64,000 nt of DNA. It comes from Rhizobacter sp. AJA081-3. Its GTDB lineage: Bacteria; Pseudomonadota; Gammaproteobacteria; Burkholderiales; Burkholderiaceae_C. How positions within the stretch are numbered: position 1 is the stretch's first letter; each line of letters begins with the position of its first letter. The stretch is from the NCBI RefSeq assembly GCF_017795745.1, contig NZ_CP059067.1, positions 3,162,001-3,226,000 on the forward strand, written 5' to 3'. A program made the translations under genes and the position numbers. Shown here piece after piece: positions 40,902 through 49,845 of this stretch. The notes below the pieces were generated by a model. That model was not told the origin of the DNA, ran no database searches, and saw only the letters and a list, made by a program, of their open reading frames with translations.

Positions 40902-41423
40902 ATGGCGGCATTCGAGACGCTTGATTGGGGCAATCTGGATGTCTTTGCCATCCTCGTTGGAGATGGCGTAGCCACCATCGAACCAAGCTTTGCACACCGT
41001 TCGCTCGGCTGGCTGCGGTCGCACTCATACGAGATTGCGCCCCTAGACTTCAGCGGCGGCATTGGTCCCATAGTCGCCCGCTTGGGCGAGCTTTTCCAAT
41101 GGGAACAGCAGTTTGGCTACAAGCTCACTCCCGACGACCGGAATCTCGCGCGACTCAATGACGGGTTCTGGTACGAAATTCCGGAACGAGGCGGTCTCGT
41201 CCTGGAGCTTCGAGAGTTGGAAGCGGCGTTTGCCGAGGATGCCGATTGGAGTGCAGGCTTCTTGCGCATCATCTCAGAGCACAGCCGTCGCCAGTTGGCT
41301 CTTGGCCGGCGCTTCTTCGCAGTCGCGCACGTATCAAGTGGCGAGTCCCCGATTGTTGGTTGCTCATTGGGGGAGAGGTCAGTTCCGTACCCCTACCCAT
41401 TCCCGCAGCGAAATGATGCCTAA
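40902..41423 (+). CDS. Unknown 173-aa protein
   Basis: ATG 40902. DVFAILVGDGVATIEPSFAHRSLGWLRSHSYEI start; FWYEIPERGGLVLELRELEAAFAEDADWSAGFLRIISEHSRRQLALGRRFF in the centre. No signal or helix. Ends -DA from attC. Confidence 0.7.
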   Translation: MAAFETLDWGNLDVFAILVGDGVATIEPSFAHRSLGWLRSHSYEIAPLDFSGGIGPIVARLGELFQWEQQFGYKLTPDDRNLARLNDGFWYEIPERGGLVLELRELEAAFAEDADWSAGFLRIISEHSRRQLALGRRFFAVAHVSSGESPIVGCSLGERSVPYPYPFPQRNDA

Positions 41424-41543
41424 CCCTTCGCTGGAGCCGACTCGCACCGGCATGGCACTTGGCCCGCTTCCCGGAGTGGTCCATCATCCGTACAGCGGGC
41501 CAAGCGCCACACCGGCGCTCACGCCTCAGCTCAAACGTTAGGC
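41418..41543 (+). repeat. attC site 62
   Basis: 126 bp, GCCTAAC/GTTAGGC; cassette ends GGCATCA/TGATGCC match. Confidence 0.95.
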
Positions 41544-41563
41544 CTCACAAACAGGTGCTCGCC

Positions 41564-42184
41564 ATGCCGATCGAAATCGTGTCGCAAAGCTTCACAGTAG
41601 GGCTCAGATCCAGCAAGTCCGCTTCTAGCTTTGGCCTGATCGTTTCCTTTCGCGAACTCTCGAACGGCAATCCACGACTCGTGATCGGCGCGCCCGGTCA
41701 ACCGAATGTAGTGCGCGTACTGCAATTGGGTGACGCGGTTCTGTACGAAACCACTGCTCACGGCCTCATTGAGGTTCGCCTAGCCGAGATTCGAAACGGT
41801 GAAGTCGATATTCTTGTCACAAGAGTCAGTCCAAGGCTTGGGTTCACTGCCGGGCTGGACGAGACCGATGTCCAGAATGCTCCATTCGCGCTTGATGAGA
41901 TTGCGGCGGTACGGAAAGGCGTCGAGGCTATCCGGGCTGCAATGGTCGATCGCGACGATGTTGAGCCCGAGAAGCTCGAACTCCTGACCCGAAAGCTGGA
42001 GGAGATTGCTTCCGCAGCACAAAGGATGGGGCGCAAGGACTGGACCATGTTCGTGGCGGGCACGCTGACAAACATCATCGTAGGAGCCGCATTTGCGCCC
42101 GACGCAGCGCGCGCATTGCTCGTCGCGACCAACTCCGCCTTGGGTTGGGTCCTCCAGAACGCCATTCGGCTACTTCCCATGTGA
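41564..42184 (+). CDS. Unknown 206-aa protein with C-terminal hydrophobic helices
   Basis: ATG 41564. Beta-rich first 110 residues, then a coiled-coil-like helix (AVRKGVEAIRAAMVDRDDVEPEKLELLTRKLEEIASAAQRM) and a hydrophobic end (WTMFVAGTLTNIIVGAAFAPDAARALLVATNSALGW) that could insert in membranes. Layout recalls membrane-acting effectors, but no family was recognised. Confidence 0.65.
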   Translation: MPIEIVSQSFTVGLRSSKSASSFGLIVSFRELSNGNPRLVIGAPGQPNVVRVLQLGDAVLYETTAHGLIEVRLAEIRNGEVDILVTRVSPRLGFTAGLDETDVQNAPFALDEIAAVRKGVEAIRAAMVDRDDVEPEKLELLTRKLEEIASAAQRMGRKDWTMFVAGTLTNIIVGAAFAPDAARALLVATNSALGWVLQNAIRLLPM

Positions 42185-42185
42185 G

Positions 42186-42311
42186 GCCTAACCCTTCGCT
42201 GGAGCGGGACCTCCACCGGCATGGCACTTGGCCCGCGAAGCGCTCGCTGTCATCATCCGCTTCGCGGGCCAAGCGCCTTCCGGCTCCGGCCCCTCAGCTC
42301 AAACGTTAGGC
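42186..42311 (+). repeat. attC site 63
   Basis: 126 bp, GCCTAAC/GTTAGGC. Confidence 0.95.
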
Positions 42312-42378
42312 ATCAGGGGCCACACGGCGAGCCATCTCGTGGCAGCCCACTGACGAAAGGCTTTGCGGCCACACCCCA

Positions 42379-42735
42379 ATGTCACTCGCATCAGTTCTAA
42401 CCATCGCAGCGTTGCTACTTGTAGGCGTGGCAGTCGGGCTTCTCGCTTGGCTAGCAATCACTCAACCCGGCTTTTCTTTCCATGGCATCTGGGCCCGAGC
42501 CCTCGCCGGCCACAAGCCTTCGCGCGTCTATATGGCCCTGGTTCTACTGGCCTTCACGCTAGCACTAGCGGCACAGGTAATCCGTATCGTTGAATCCAGA
42601 AGCTCTCGGCCCCAATCAACAGCTTCTCCCGGCCTCAGCAGCCGTGGGTTCGTAGCAAGTACTCCCTGGTTACATGCGCCTCCCTCCCTGCATTCGCATA
42701 CAGGTCTCATGTCGGCGCACGGAGCTGATGCCTAA
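42379..42735 (+). CDS. Membrane protein, 118 aa
   Basis: Two helices (about 5-27 and 50-68) and a Ser/Pro/His-rich extracytoplasmic-type tail. ATG 42379; ends -DA from attC. Confidence 0.68.
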   Translation: MSLASVLTIAALLLVGVAVGLLAWLAITQPGFSFHGIWARALAGHKPSRVYMALVLLAFTLALAAQVIRIVESRSSRPQSTASPGLSSRGFVASTPWLHAPPSLHSHTGLMSAHGADA

Positions 42736-42855
42736 CCCTTCGCTGGAGCCGACTCGCACCGGCATGGCACTTGGCCCGCTTCCCGGACTGGTCCATCATC
42801 CGTCCAGCGGGCCAAGCGCCACACCGCCGCTCGCGCCTCAGCTCAAACGTTAGGC
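42730..42855 (+). repeat. attC site 64
   Basis: 126 bp, GCCTAAC/GTTAGGC. Confidence 0.95.
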
Positions 42856-42875
42856 CGCACAGGGAACATCAGCGC

Positions 42876-43400
42876 ATGTTGGGGCCGGAGTTCAATACCG
42901 AGCGTCTGCTGGTACGTCGCTGGCACGACTCCGATCTGCCTGCCCTGCTCGCCGTTTATGGCGATGCCGAGGCCATGCGCTGGGTGGGTGATGGTCGAGC
43001 CATCACGCACGAGGAGTGCGTCCAATGGCTTGGGGTCACTCGCGCCAACTACGAGAAGCGCGGCTATGGCATGTTCGCCATCGAGGAGCGTTCCTCTCCC
43101 GGCGTCATTGGCTTCTGCGGCATCGTCCATCCCGGCGGCCAGCCGGAGCCAGAGGTCAAGTACGCCCTGCTCCGCTCTCACTGGGGTCGAGGCTTGGCCA
43201 CAGAGGCTGTGTCGGGCCTCATCGCCTACGGCGCCTCCAAACACAACCTGGCCTTCATCATCGCCACCACCGCGCCGCAGAACGTCGCCTCGCACAGGGT
43301 TCTGCTCAAGGCCGGTATGCGGCGGGCAGAGCTACGCGCCAACGACGATGGAACACACACCCAATTGTTCCACTGGCGCTCCGGCCACAGTGCGGCCTAA
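42876..43400 (+). CDS. RimJ/RimL-like GNAT acetyltransferase
   Basis: 174 aa from ATG 42876. FNTERLLVRRWHDSDLPALLAVYGDAEAMRWVGDG at the start, HWGRGLATEAVSGLIAYG as motif A and NVASHRVLLKAGM as motif B. Complete fold. Ends -AA from attC. Confidence 0.92.
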   Translation: MLGPEFNTERLLVRRWHDSDLPALLAVYGDAEAMRWVGDGRAITHEECVQWLGVTRANYEKRGYGMFAIEERSSPGVIGFCGIVHPGGQPEPEVKYALLRSHWGRGLATEAVSGLIAYGASKHNLAFIIATTAPQNVASHRVLLKAGMRRAELRANDDGTHTQLFHWRSGHSAA

Positions 43401-43521
43401 CCCTTCGCTGGAGCGGACCTCCACCGGCCTGGCACTTGGCCCGCGAGGCTCTCAGGCTTAGCATCCGCCTCGCGGGCCAAGCGCCATTCCGGCGTCGGCC
43501 CGCTCAGCTCAAACGTTAGGC
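43395..43521 (+). repeat. attC site 65
   Basis: 127 bp, GCCTAAC/GTTAGGC. Confidence 0.95.
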
Positions 43522-43541
43522 CGCACAAGCAACGGATCCGC

Positions 43542-43808
43542 ATGCCCTGCGCGTATTGCAAGACCGTCAACACCATCTGCTTCTGGGGCCCCATGCCGGA
43601 GAAGCCCTGGAAGCGCTCCGTCCTGTTGGTGCTGTCCGTCGTTGGTGCAGCAGCAATAGGAGCGATCCTTTGGCTCGCTTGGACTAAGGCATCAAGCGTG
43701 GTGCTTCTTCTGCTAGCGGTACTGCTGTTCGCGTTGTGCGTGCTTGGTACTCTGGTTGCGCTGGCTGGTTGCAATGCTTGTGTTGCTCGCATCTTCGGTA
43801 GTCTGTAG
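43542..43808 (+). CDS. Small membrane protein with N-terminal CxxC, 88 aa
   Basis: CAYC at 3-6 and CNAC near the C-terminus (about 77-80) flank two helices (about 27-47, 52-75). May be a remnant of the zinc-ribbon membrane family. TAG stop; 137-nt tail to attC without a gene. Confidence 0.65.
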   Translation: MPCAYCKTVNTICFWGPMPEKPWKRSVLLVLSVVGAAAIGAILWLAWTKASSVVLLLLAVLLFALCVLGTLVALAGCNACVARIFGSL

Positions 43809-43945
43809 GCAAGCTTCCCAACGAGCGCGCGAGAACTCCAGCTTGGCAAGCTCTTCTCAAGGTGTGCGCTGGCAACCTCAACGCAACTTCGCGGTCGGCC
43901 TTTCCGTTCGGCTTTCACCAGTCACCACAAGCATGCGCCAGTGCG

Positions 43946-44072
43946 GCCTAACCCTTCGCTGGAGCGGACCTCCACCGGCCTGGCACTTGGGCCGCGAGGC
44001 TCTCAGGCTTAGCATTCGCCTCGCGGCCCAAGCGCCATCCCGGCGTCGGCCCGCTCAGCTCAAACGTTAGGC
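43946..44072 (+). repeat. attC site 66
   Basis: 127 bp, GCCTAAC/GTTAGGC. Confidence 0.95.
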
Positions 44073-44077
44073 GTCAC

Positions 44078-44641
44078 ATGCCAAGCGCTCAGTCAGACGA
44101 GTCACTGCTGAACTTGGTCACCAGTGCGGGGCACCGGATGGATCAACTGTTCGTCGGCAGTGAGGTCTACGTTTCGTCCGGGCGCGGCCCGTACGCCGAC
44201 GGCTCGACCTATGGGCCCCTTCAGGGTATTGGCGACTCTCAGCGCTCCGCACTTCTTGAACTCTTGGCGAGGCTTGGCGCCGATTGCTTTGAGTCACGCG
44301 AAGCCCTAGACGCCGACGTTTGTCGCGTGAGGCAATGGAACACCATCTACGCCGAACTGGACGCGCTACTCAGGGCCCTCCCGTTCTCCGCCGTGAACGG
44401 CTCGCCGACCTACTTCATAGTCGACTACGGCAATGGGCAGCACAAGATTGAATGCGAAGCTTCCGAGTACTTCGAGCCAACCGTGCTCAACGCCATCCAG
44501 GTTGTTCTGCGCCGCCACTCATCGACTTGGGAGGTCATGCTTGCTGGGGGGCCGAAGCTTGGTCCGCAACAAGCTCTCAGCGTCTTCCCCGACCGAGTTG
44601 TCCCCCATTGGTCCAACGCGCAGTGGTACGGTGACGCCTAA
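44078..44641 (+). CDS. Unknown 187-aa protein
   Basis: ATG 5 nt after attC. SDESLLNLVTSAGHRMDQLFVGSEVYVSSGRGPYADGS, then helices with ALLELLARLGADCFESREALDADVCRVRQW, and TYFIVDYGNGQHKIECEASEYF. Soluble. Ends -GDA from attC. Confidence 0.7.
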   Translation: MPSAQSDESLLNLVTSAGHRMDQLFVGSEVYVSSGRGPYADGSTYGPLQGIGDSQRSALLELLARLGADCFESREALDADVCRVRQWNTIYAELDALLRALPFSAVNGSPTYFIVDYGNGQHKIECEASEYFEPTVLNAIQVVLRRHSSTWEVMLAGGPKLGPQQALSVFPDRVVPHWSNAQWYGDA

Positions 44642-44762
44642 CCCTTCGTTCGAGCGGACCTCCACCGGCATGGCATTTGGCCCGCGAGGCGCTCAGGCTT
44701 AGCATGCGCCTCGCGGGCCAAGCGCCACACCGGTTCCGGCCCGCTCAGCTCAAACGTTAGGC
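44636..44762 (+). repeat. attC site 67
   Basis: 127 bp; CCTTCGTTCGAGC variant, GTTAGGC. Confidence 0.94.
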
Positions 44763-44874
44763 GTCACCTGGCCCGACGGGTCCACTACCCTCGTAGCCCT
44801 CCCCACTTGCGCTTTCCCCGTTTGGCTACCATCTGACCAGCAGCTGTTCTTCAACGACGAAAGGAGCCCTTCTC

Positions 44875-45195
44875 ATGATCCTCACGACAACGCCGAGCGT
44901 CGAAGGCAAGAAGATCACGAGCTACTTCGGCCTCGTAGCCGGCGAAGCGATTCTGGGCGCGAACTTGTTCAAAGATTTGTTTGCCGGAATCCGGGATCTT
45001 GTTGGCGGGCGTTCCGCCACGTACGAGCGAGAACTTCAACGCGCACGAGACATCGCACTGAAGGAACTCTCGGAACGAGCGCAGGAACTTGGAGCCAATG
45101 CTGTCGTAGGTGTCGACTTGGACTACGAAGTCCTTGGCCAGGGGAACGGCATGCTCATGGTCTCAGCAAGTGGCACTGCAGTCTTTGTCGAGTGA
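44875..45195 (+). CDS. YbjQ-family (heavy-metal-binding) protein
   Basis: 106 aa. [67 protein letters not shown] and [11 protein letters not shown] are the full YbjQ core, a pentameric barrel. 112-nt leader; AAAGGAGCC before ATG. TGA stop. Confidence 0.93.
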   Translation: MILTTTPSVEGKKITSYFGLVAGEAILGANLFKDLFAGIRDLVGGRSATYERELQRARDIALKELSERAQELGANAVVGVDLDYEVLGQGNGMLMVSASGTAVFVE

Positions 45196-45196
45196 C

Positions 45197-45322
45197 GCCT
45201 AACCCTTCGCTCGAGCCGACCCGCTCCGGCAAGGCACCCTGGCCGCCCAGAGCCCAGTACCATGATGCTCTGGTCGGCCAGGGCGCCTCGCCTCCACGGT
45301 CGGCTCAGCTCAAACGTTAGGC
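45197..45322 (+). repeat. attC site 68, CCTGGCCG sub-family
   Basis: 126 bp; outer boxes as usual, but the inner arms read GGCACCCTGGCCGCC / GGTCGGCCAGGGCGCC. Same sub-family as site 78. Confidence 0.92.
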
Positions 45323-45375
45323 GTCACACCCATCGCCGACTCACGCACCCGGCGCTCCGAACTCTAAGGAGCACT

Positions 45376-45726
45376 ATGTCGATGCCATCCCCTGCCTCAA
45401 GCATCGGGCGAGCAGAACTGGCTGAACTGCTCGCCTCCGGGGTGCAAGTGCGCATCCTCGATGTGCGACGTGCCCCTGCGTTTGAGAAGAATCCGGTTGT
45501 TCTCCCCGGCGCTCTCCGTGTGCCCCCAGATACGCTCAGCGCCTGGGCGGCGGACAGCTCAGCAGAAAGATCAGTGCCACTGGTCGTGTACTGCGTATAT
45601 GGGCACGAGGTGAGCCAAACAGCCGCCGTAGAGCTTGAGGCCCTCGGATTCACAGTTCGCTTTCTCGCGGGCGGCATCAGTGAATGGCAATCTTCGGGTG
45701 GAGCCACCTCCGCCGGTGACGCCTAA
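45376..45726 (+). CDS. Rhodanese-domain protein
   Basis: 116 aa. Single rhodanese domain: VRILDVRRAPAFEK, active-site Cys73 in VVYCVYGHEVSQ, then VRFLAGGISEWQ. Likely a cytoplasmic sulfurtransferase or sulfur carrier. ATG after TAAGGAGC. Ends -GDA from attC. Confidence 0.93.
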   Translation: MSMPSPASSIGRAELAELLASGVQVRILDVRRAPAFEKNPVVLPGALRVPPDTLSAWAADSSAERSVPLVVYCVYGHEVSQTAAVELEALGFTVRFLAGGISEWQSSGGATSAGDA

Positions 45727-45849
45727 CCCTTCGCTCGAGGCGGACCTCCACCGGCATGGCACTTGGCCTGCGAGGCTCCCGCTGTCTATCATCCGCCTCG
45801 CAGGCCAAGCACCATCCCGGTTCCGGCCCGCTCAGCTCAAACGTTAGGC
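45721..45849 (+). repeat. attC site 69
   Basis: 129 bp, GCCTAAC/GTTAGGC; GAGGCGGACC insertion, CTGCGAGG apex. Confidence 0.94.
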
Positions 45850-45871
45850 CTCACACAACCTCCGCTCTGCC

Positions 45872-46225
45872 ATGGTCTCCATTTCGATCACAGAGGAAGC
45901 GCAGTGCGTGATCCGTGAGCGGTACGAATTGCTCTGCGGCGACGATGAAACCATAGTGCCATTTCTGGTGCTGCAATGGATGTCTCGCGCCATGGAGAGC
46001 AGCCGCGGGCCGGATGGTCGCGTGGTATGGGAAGAAGTAGCTCCAGCTCAATGGGCAGCTGAAATCGCTGGATGGGAGCAGGAGCGTGGGCAGAAGTTGA
46101 AGGAGCACGCTCTACGCATTGGGGGCTTGAGCGTACTTCTCGACATGCATGCCGAATCAGCCAAGGGCAGCTTCCTCGTAGACGCAGTCAACGGAAAGCT
46201 AGTCGTCAAAGCTACCGCCCCGTGA
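45872..46225 (+). CDS. Unknown 117-aa protein
   Basis: ATG 45872. ISITEEAQCVIRERYELLCGDDETIVPFLVLQWMSRAMES, GGLSVLLDMHAESAKGSFLVDAVNGKLVVK; beta-rich second half. Loosely like HesB/IscA-type folds but the conserved Cys are absent. TGA stop. Confidence 0.68.
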   Translation: MVSISITEEAQCVIRERYELLCGDDETIVPFLVLQWMSRAMESSRGPDGRVVWEEVAPAQWAAEIAGWEQERGQKLKEHALRIGGLSVLLDMHAESAKGSFLVDAVNGKLVVKATAP

Positions 46226-46276
46226 TCCTTCGCCACCCAACGTCCTCATACCGACAATGCGGTCGCAGCGAGTGAG

Positions 46277-46403
46277 GCCTAACCCTTCGCTGGAGCGGAC
46301 TCGCACGGGCATGGCACTTGGCCCGCGAGGCTCTTAGGCTTAGCATCCGCCTCGCGGGCCGAGCACCTTCCCGGCGTCGGCCCGCTCAGCTCAAACGTTA
46401 GGC
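46277..46403 (+). repeat. attC site 70
   Basis: 127 bp, GCCTAAC/GTTAGGC. Confidence 0.95.
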
Positions 46404-46418
46404 CTGCCAGGAGCCACA

Positions 46419-47093
46419 ATGTTCGCTGGCCACATCGGAGTCGCACTAGCTGCAGCGCGAGTCGAGCCTCGCGTCAATGTCGGCATCTTCGCCGCCGCCT
46501 CGCTCCTGCTTGATCTCCTGCTCTGGCTCTTCATCCTCTTCGGCTGGGAGTCGGTCGCAATTCCGGCCAACTTCCCGCGAACGCACCAGCCAGAGTTCGT
46601 GTTTCCGTACTCGCACGGCCTGTTCGCCAGCGTCCTATGGTCTACCCTGGCAGCAGCGTTCGTATGCTTGCTGACCAAGAGTCGCGTGGGTGAGAAGAAG
46701 TCGCGCTCAGCGCTCCTGGTTGCGGTGGTCGTCTTCTCACACTGGCTCCTCGACGCACTGGTTCATCGGCCAGAGTTGCCCATCACAGGCGCAGCCTCAC
46801 ATCAGGTGGGGCTCGGCCTTTGGAACAACATGTCCGCTGCCCTTGTGGTCGAAGCTGCCCTTGTCCTCGTGGGCGCGCTCCTGTTCTTCCCCGGCTGCGG
46901 CTTGTCCCGTCGGAAGAAGGTCGCCCTTGCTGTACTCAGTCTTCTTGTGCTCGCGTTCACGGTCGTCGGAATGACCGTGGCGCCAGCCCCACCTTCGGCT
47001 ACCGCCATGGCGGGGAGCTCGCTGGGTACTATCGTCCTCGTGTGTGTGCTCATTGGCTGGCTCGGGAGTGGTGCACGTGAGAGGCAGGCCTAA
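46419..47093 (+). CDS. YdjM/DUF457-like membrane metal-dependent hydrolase homologue
   Basis: 224 aa. MFAGHIGVALAA, PYSHGLFASVLWS and FSHWLLDALVHRPELP carry the conserved His/Asp set of this inner-membrane family; six hydrophobic segments. ATG 46419; stop TAA from attC. Confidence 0.85.
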   Translation: MFAGHIGVALAAARVEPRVNVGIFAAASLLLDLLLWLFILFGWESVAIPANFPRTHQPEFVFPYSHGLFASVLWSTLAAAFVCLLTKSRVGEKKSRSALLVAVVVFSHWLLDALVHRPELPITGAASHQVGLGLWNNMSAALVVEAALVLVGALLFFPGCGLSRRKKVALAVLSLLVLAFTVVGMTVAPAPPSATAMAGSSLGTIVLVCVLIGWLGSGARERQA

Positions 47094-47213
47094 CCCTTCG
47101 CTGGAGCGGACCGCCACCGGCCTGGCACTTGGCCCGCTTCCCGGTCTGGTCCATCATCCGTCCAGCGGGCCAAGCGCCATACCGACGCTCGCGCCTCAGC
47201 TCAAACGTTAGGC
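47088..47213 (+). repeat. attC site 71
   Basis: 126 bp, GCCTAAC/GTTAGGC; cassette ends GTTAGGCCTGCC/GGCAGGCCTAAC match over 12 bases. Confidence 0.95.
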
Positions 47214-47232
47214 GTCACCATCAGCCCCCGTC

Positions 47233-47640
47233 GTGCCCTACCAGCCTCTAGCTGATGCAGTGCTCGTCATCCACTTCGGAGTCGTGCTCTTCGTTGTGGG
47301 AGGCCTTGTCGTGGTTGTCGCGGGAAACTGGCTGCGCTGGCGCTGGGTCAATCAACTATGGTTCCGGCTGGCACATCTCGCTGCCATTGCCGTCGTAGTT
47401 CTGCAAGCCTGGTTGGGTCAATACTGTCCGCTCACAACCTTCGAGTCCTGGCTTCGCGTCCAGGCTGGTGCAGCAGCGTACGAGCGGAGCTTTATCGAGC
47501 ATTGGCTCCAGCGACTCATCTTCTATGAGGCGCCGTTCTGGGTGTTCACGGTCGCCTACACAGCGTTCGCAGTGTTGGTGTTGCTGGTTTGGTGGCGCTA
47601 TCCACCACGCCGCGGTTCAGGCAGAGGCAGCGACGCCTAA
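47233..47640 (+). CDS. DUF2784 membrane protein
   Basis: 135 aa from GTG 47233. LADAVLVIHFGVVLFVVGGLVVV, FRLAHLAAIAVVVLQAWLGQYCPLTTFESWLR and FIEHWLQRLIFYEAPFWVF match DUF2784, four helices with a conserved CPLT. Ends -SDA from attC. Confidence 0.92.
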   Translation: MPYQPLADAVLVIHFGVVLFVVGGLVVVVAGNWLRWRWVNQLWFRLAHLAAIAVVVLQAWLGQYCPLTTFESWLRVQAGAAAYERSFIEHWLQRLIFYEAPFWVFTVAYTAFAVLVLLVWWRYPPRRGSGRGSDA

Positions 47641-47761
47641 CCCTTCGCTGGAGCGGGGCCTCCGCCTGCCTGGCACTTGGCCCGCGAAGCGCTCGCTGTC
47701 ATCTTCCGCTTCGCTGGCCAAGCGCCATTCCGGCTCCGGCCCCTCAGCTCAAACGTTAGGC
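47635..47761 (+). repeat. attC site 72
   Basis: 127 bp, GCCTAAC/GTTAGGC; GAGCGGGGCCTCCGCCTGCC arm. Confidence 0.94.
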
Positions 47762-47799
47762 CTCACAAGACAACCCCTCGCGTCACAAAGAGATCTCTC

Positions 47800-48234
47800 A
47801 TGAGCTACGACCTCGCCGTCTTTGATCCAAAGGCTGAGCTTCGCGATCGCGCCCGGTTCGAAGAATGGTACGACATGCGTACCGAGTGGGAAGACGATCT
47901 CGACTACAACAACCCCTCCAACGCGACGCCAGCACTACAGGCTTGGTTCCACGAAATGCGGCAGGTGTTCGCCCCGATGAACGGGCCGCACTCATCAGAC
48001 GACGTTGGAATGAATGACGATGAGCTTCTGGCTGACTACTCGATTGCCAACGATCTAATCTACGTCACGTTCTCCTGGGGCAACGCCGAAGCTGCTTACC
48101 TCAAGACCAAGGAGCTTGCGGAGGGGCGGGGCGTTGGCTTTCTAGACGCAAGTGGCGACGAAGGAGCCGCGTGGTTCCCGGGCCAAGGCGCCTCACTTGT
48201 AGTCGTTCACGTAGCGCCCCAGTCCGACGAGTGA
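47800..48234 (+). CDS. Unknown 144-aa acidic protein
   Basis: ATG 47800. MSYDLAVFDPKAELRDRARFEEWYDMRTEW is the start of a family often found near polymorphic-toxin immunity genes; MNDDELLADYSIANDLIYVTFSWGNAEAAYLKTKELAE and VVVHVAPQSDE follow. Soluble and strongly acidic. TGA stop. Confidence 0.78.
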   Translation: MSYDLAVFDPKAELRDRARFEEWYDMRTEWEDDLDYNNPSNATPALQAWFHEMRQVFAPMNGPHSSDDVGMNDDELLADYSIANDLIYVTFSWGNAEAAYLKTKELAEGRGVGFLDASGDEGAAWFPGQGASLVVVHVAPQSDE

Positions 48235-48235
48235 G

Positions 48236-48362
48236 GCCTAACCCTTCGCTGGAGCAGACCGCAACCGGCCTGGCACTTGGCCCGCGAGGCGCTCAGGCTT
48301 AGCATGCGCCTCGCGGGCCAAGCGCCATCCCGGCGTCGGCCCGCTCAGCTCAAACGTTAGGC
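48236..48362 (+). repeat. attC site 73
   Basis: 127 bp, GCCTAAC/GTTAGGC. Confidence 0.95.
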
Positions 48363-48398
48363 CTCGCAAGGCGACTGTCAGTGACCGCGGAACTCTAA

Positions 48399-49250
48399 AT
48401 GCAACCCCATCACGCCGCGATTGCCGTCGCCCTGCTGATCTACACCGGCTTGGCAGGAGCAGCAGAGCCTCGTTTCGGCGAGCTTCCCGCCGGATCTGTG
48501 ACCACTTCGGAGACTCACGACGTCACTGCCGAGATTTGCCGCGATCATCTCTTCGACCCGGCGATCGTGCAATCCGCGCTACCAACTGGATACCGGCTAA
48601 CCACGGCAGCTCGCGCCGCCACCCGCGATCCGGCACTCGCGGCGCTTCTTCTGAAGACTCCAAAGTTGCGCGACTACGCGATGGGAAGCCTGTGTTTCGT
48701 TTCTGCTGGCAGGTTCGAGGTCGACGGCGTTTCCGTGCAAGCCGCTCCACCTGTGCCACTAGCATTCTGGTGGGCAGTCGCTGAGGGTCCTCGACACGCA
48801 GCCATGCGCGGGAAGGCCGCATGGGTCCAGCTGAGGAGTTGGTACTCGTCAGCCATCAAGTGCCAGGCGGCAGTTCTCGGAACGGACCCGATGGCCGAGT
48901 TCAGCGACATCCGAGTCGAGCAGGTTCAGGCCAACCAGTGGCGCGTACGCTTAGTCCTGCCCGGCGAGACGGTCACAGCAGACATAAGCAGTGCGGGTCC
49001 TCTCGTTCCGTCACGCGCCGCGCAGCCAGGCTACATGTCCGTCCCTATGAGCGGTCGCGCATCCGACTACTTCTCAGTCTTCACATACTTCGGCCACCAT
49101 CATCAAGAAGCACGAGGCGAGTGGAGTGCAACCGGCACCGGCCTCTTCAGTGAAGCCTTCTCCATCGAAGGCGAGTCAGGAGTTTTCGGCACCATCTTCC
49201 AAGCCGGTTGGAGGTCTCGGGCCGGCCTGTATCGGTTCTCGTCTCAGTAG
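48399..49250 (+). CDS. Secreted protein, 283 aa
   Basis: Signal peptide cleaved after AGA-A (about 21). Mature part: EICRDHLFDPAIVQSALPTGYRL, GRFEVDGVSVQAAPPVPLAFWWAV, then a beta-rich C-terminus. The DPAIVQSALPTGYRL-type segment recalls acetoacetate-decarboxylase-fold proteins, weakly. TAG stop. Confidence 0.7.
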   Translation: MQPHHAAIAVALLIYTGLAGAAEPRFGELPAGSVTTSETHDVTAEICRDHLFDPAIVQSALPTGYRLTTAARAATRDPALAALLLKTPKLRDYAMGSLCFVSAGRFEVDGVSVQAAPPVPLAFWWAVAEGPRHAAMRGKAAWVQLRSWYSSAIKCQAAVLGTDPMAEFSDIRVEQVQANQWRVRLVLPGETVTADISSAGPLVPSRAAQPGYMSVPMSGRASDYFSVFTYFGHHHQEARGEWSATGTGLFSEAFSIEGESGVFGTIFQAGWRSRAGLYRFSSQ

Positions 49251-49266
49251 CGGCGCGAGCAGCGAT

Positions 49267-49392
49267 GCCTAACCCTTCGCTGGAGCCGACTCGCACCGGC
49301 ATGGCACTTGGCCCGCGAGTCGCTCGTTCTTATCATCCGCCTCGCGGGCCAAGCACCACGCCGGCGCTCGCGCATCAGCTCAAACGTTAGGC
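49267..49392 (+). repeat. attC site 74
   Basis: 126 bp, GCCTAAC/GTTAGGC. Cassette starts GGCCTCGC but ends GCGATGCC, one mismatch in the otherwise complementary ends. Confidence 0.95.
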
Positions 49393-49407
49393 GTCACAGG
49401 AGGTTCC

Positions 49408-49845
49408 GTGGTTCTTCGTGCAAGCTGCTTGTGCCAAGGCATCGCTCTCGAAATCGATGGCTCGATCCGCGACATGCTCTTCTGCCACTGCACGATGTGC
49501 CGCAAGGTTCACGGTACAGCCTTCAGAGCTCGAGGTCGCGTGAGAACCAAAGACCTCCGGTGGGTCCGCGGCGAGGAACTGGTCCGCTACTACGAGTCAT
49601 CACCTGGTGAGCACCGGGGCTTCTGCTCAGTTTGCGGCTCCAACATCTTCACCAAGTTCACTGCGCGGCCTCAAGAACTGGGGCTTGCGCTCGGAATTCT
49701 TGATGACGATCCGGGAAGTCGGCCAACGTGCCACGTGTTTGTTGGTTCGAAGGCTCCCTGGTACCAGATCACCGACACATTGCCACAGTACGAGGCTTTC
49801 CCTCCAGTCCACGTTCAACCGCGATTCCGAGAAGGTGACGCCTAG
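49408..49845 (+). CDS. GFA-family (CENP-V/Gfa-like) zinc protein 1
   Basis: 145 aa from GTG 49408. Zinc ligands CLC (7-9), FCHCTMCRK (26-31) and CSVCGSN near residue 72. Family includes glutathione-dependent formaldehyde-activating enzyme, but most members are uncharacterised. First of five GFA genes in the next 14.6 kb. Ends -GDA from attC. Confidence 0.92.
   Translation: MVLRASCLCQGIALEIDGSIRDMLFCHCTMCRKVHGTAFRARGRVRTKDLRWVRGEELVRYYESSPGEHRGFCSVCGSNIFTKFTARPQELGLALGILDDDPGSRPTCHVFVGSKAPWYQITDTLPQYEAFPPVHVQPRFREGDA

Noticed and set aside
45872-46225. HesB/IscA-type iron-sulfur carrier
   Set aside because: Only a loose fold likeness; the conserved CxC and Cys residues are missing.
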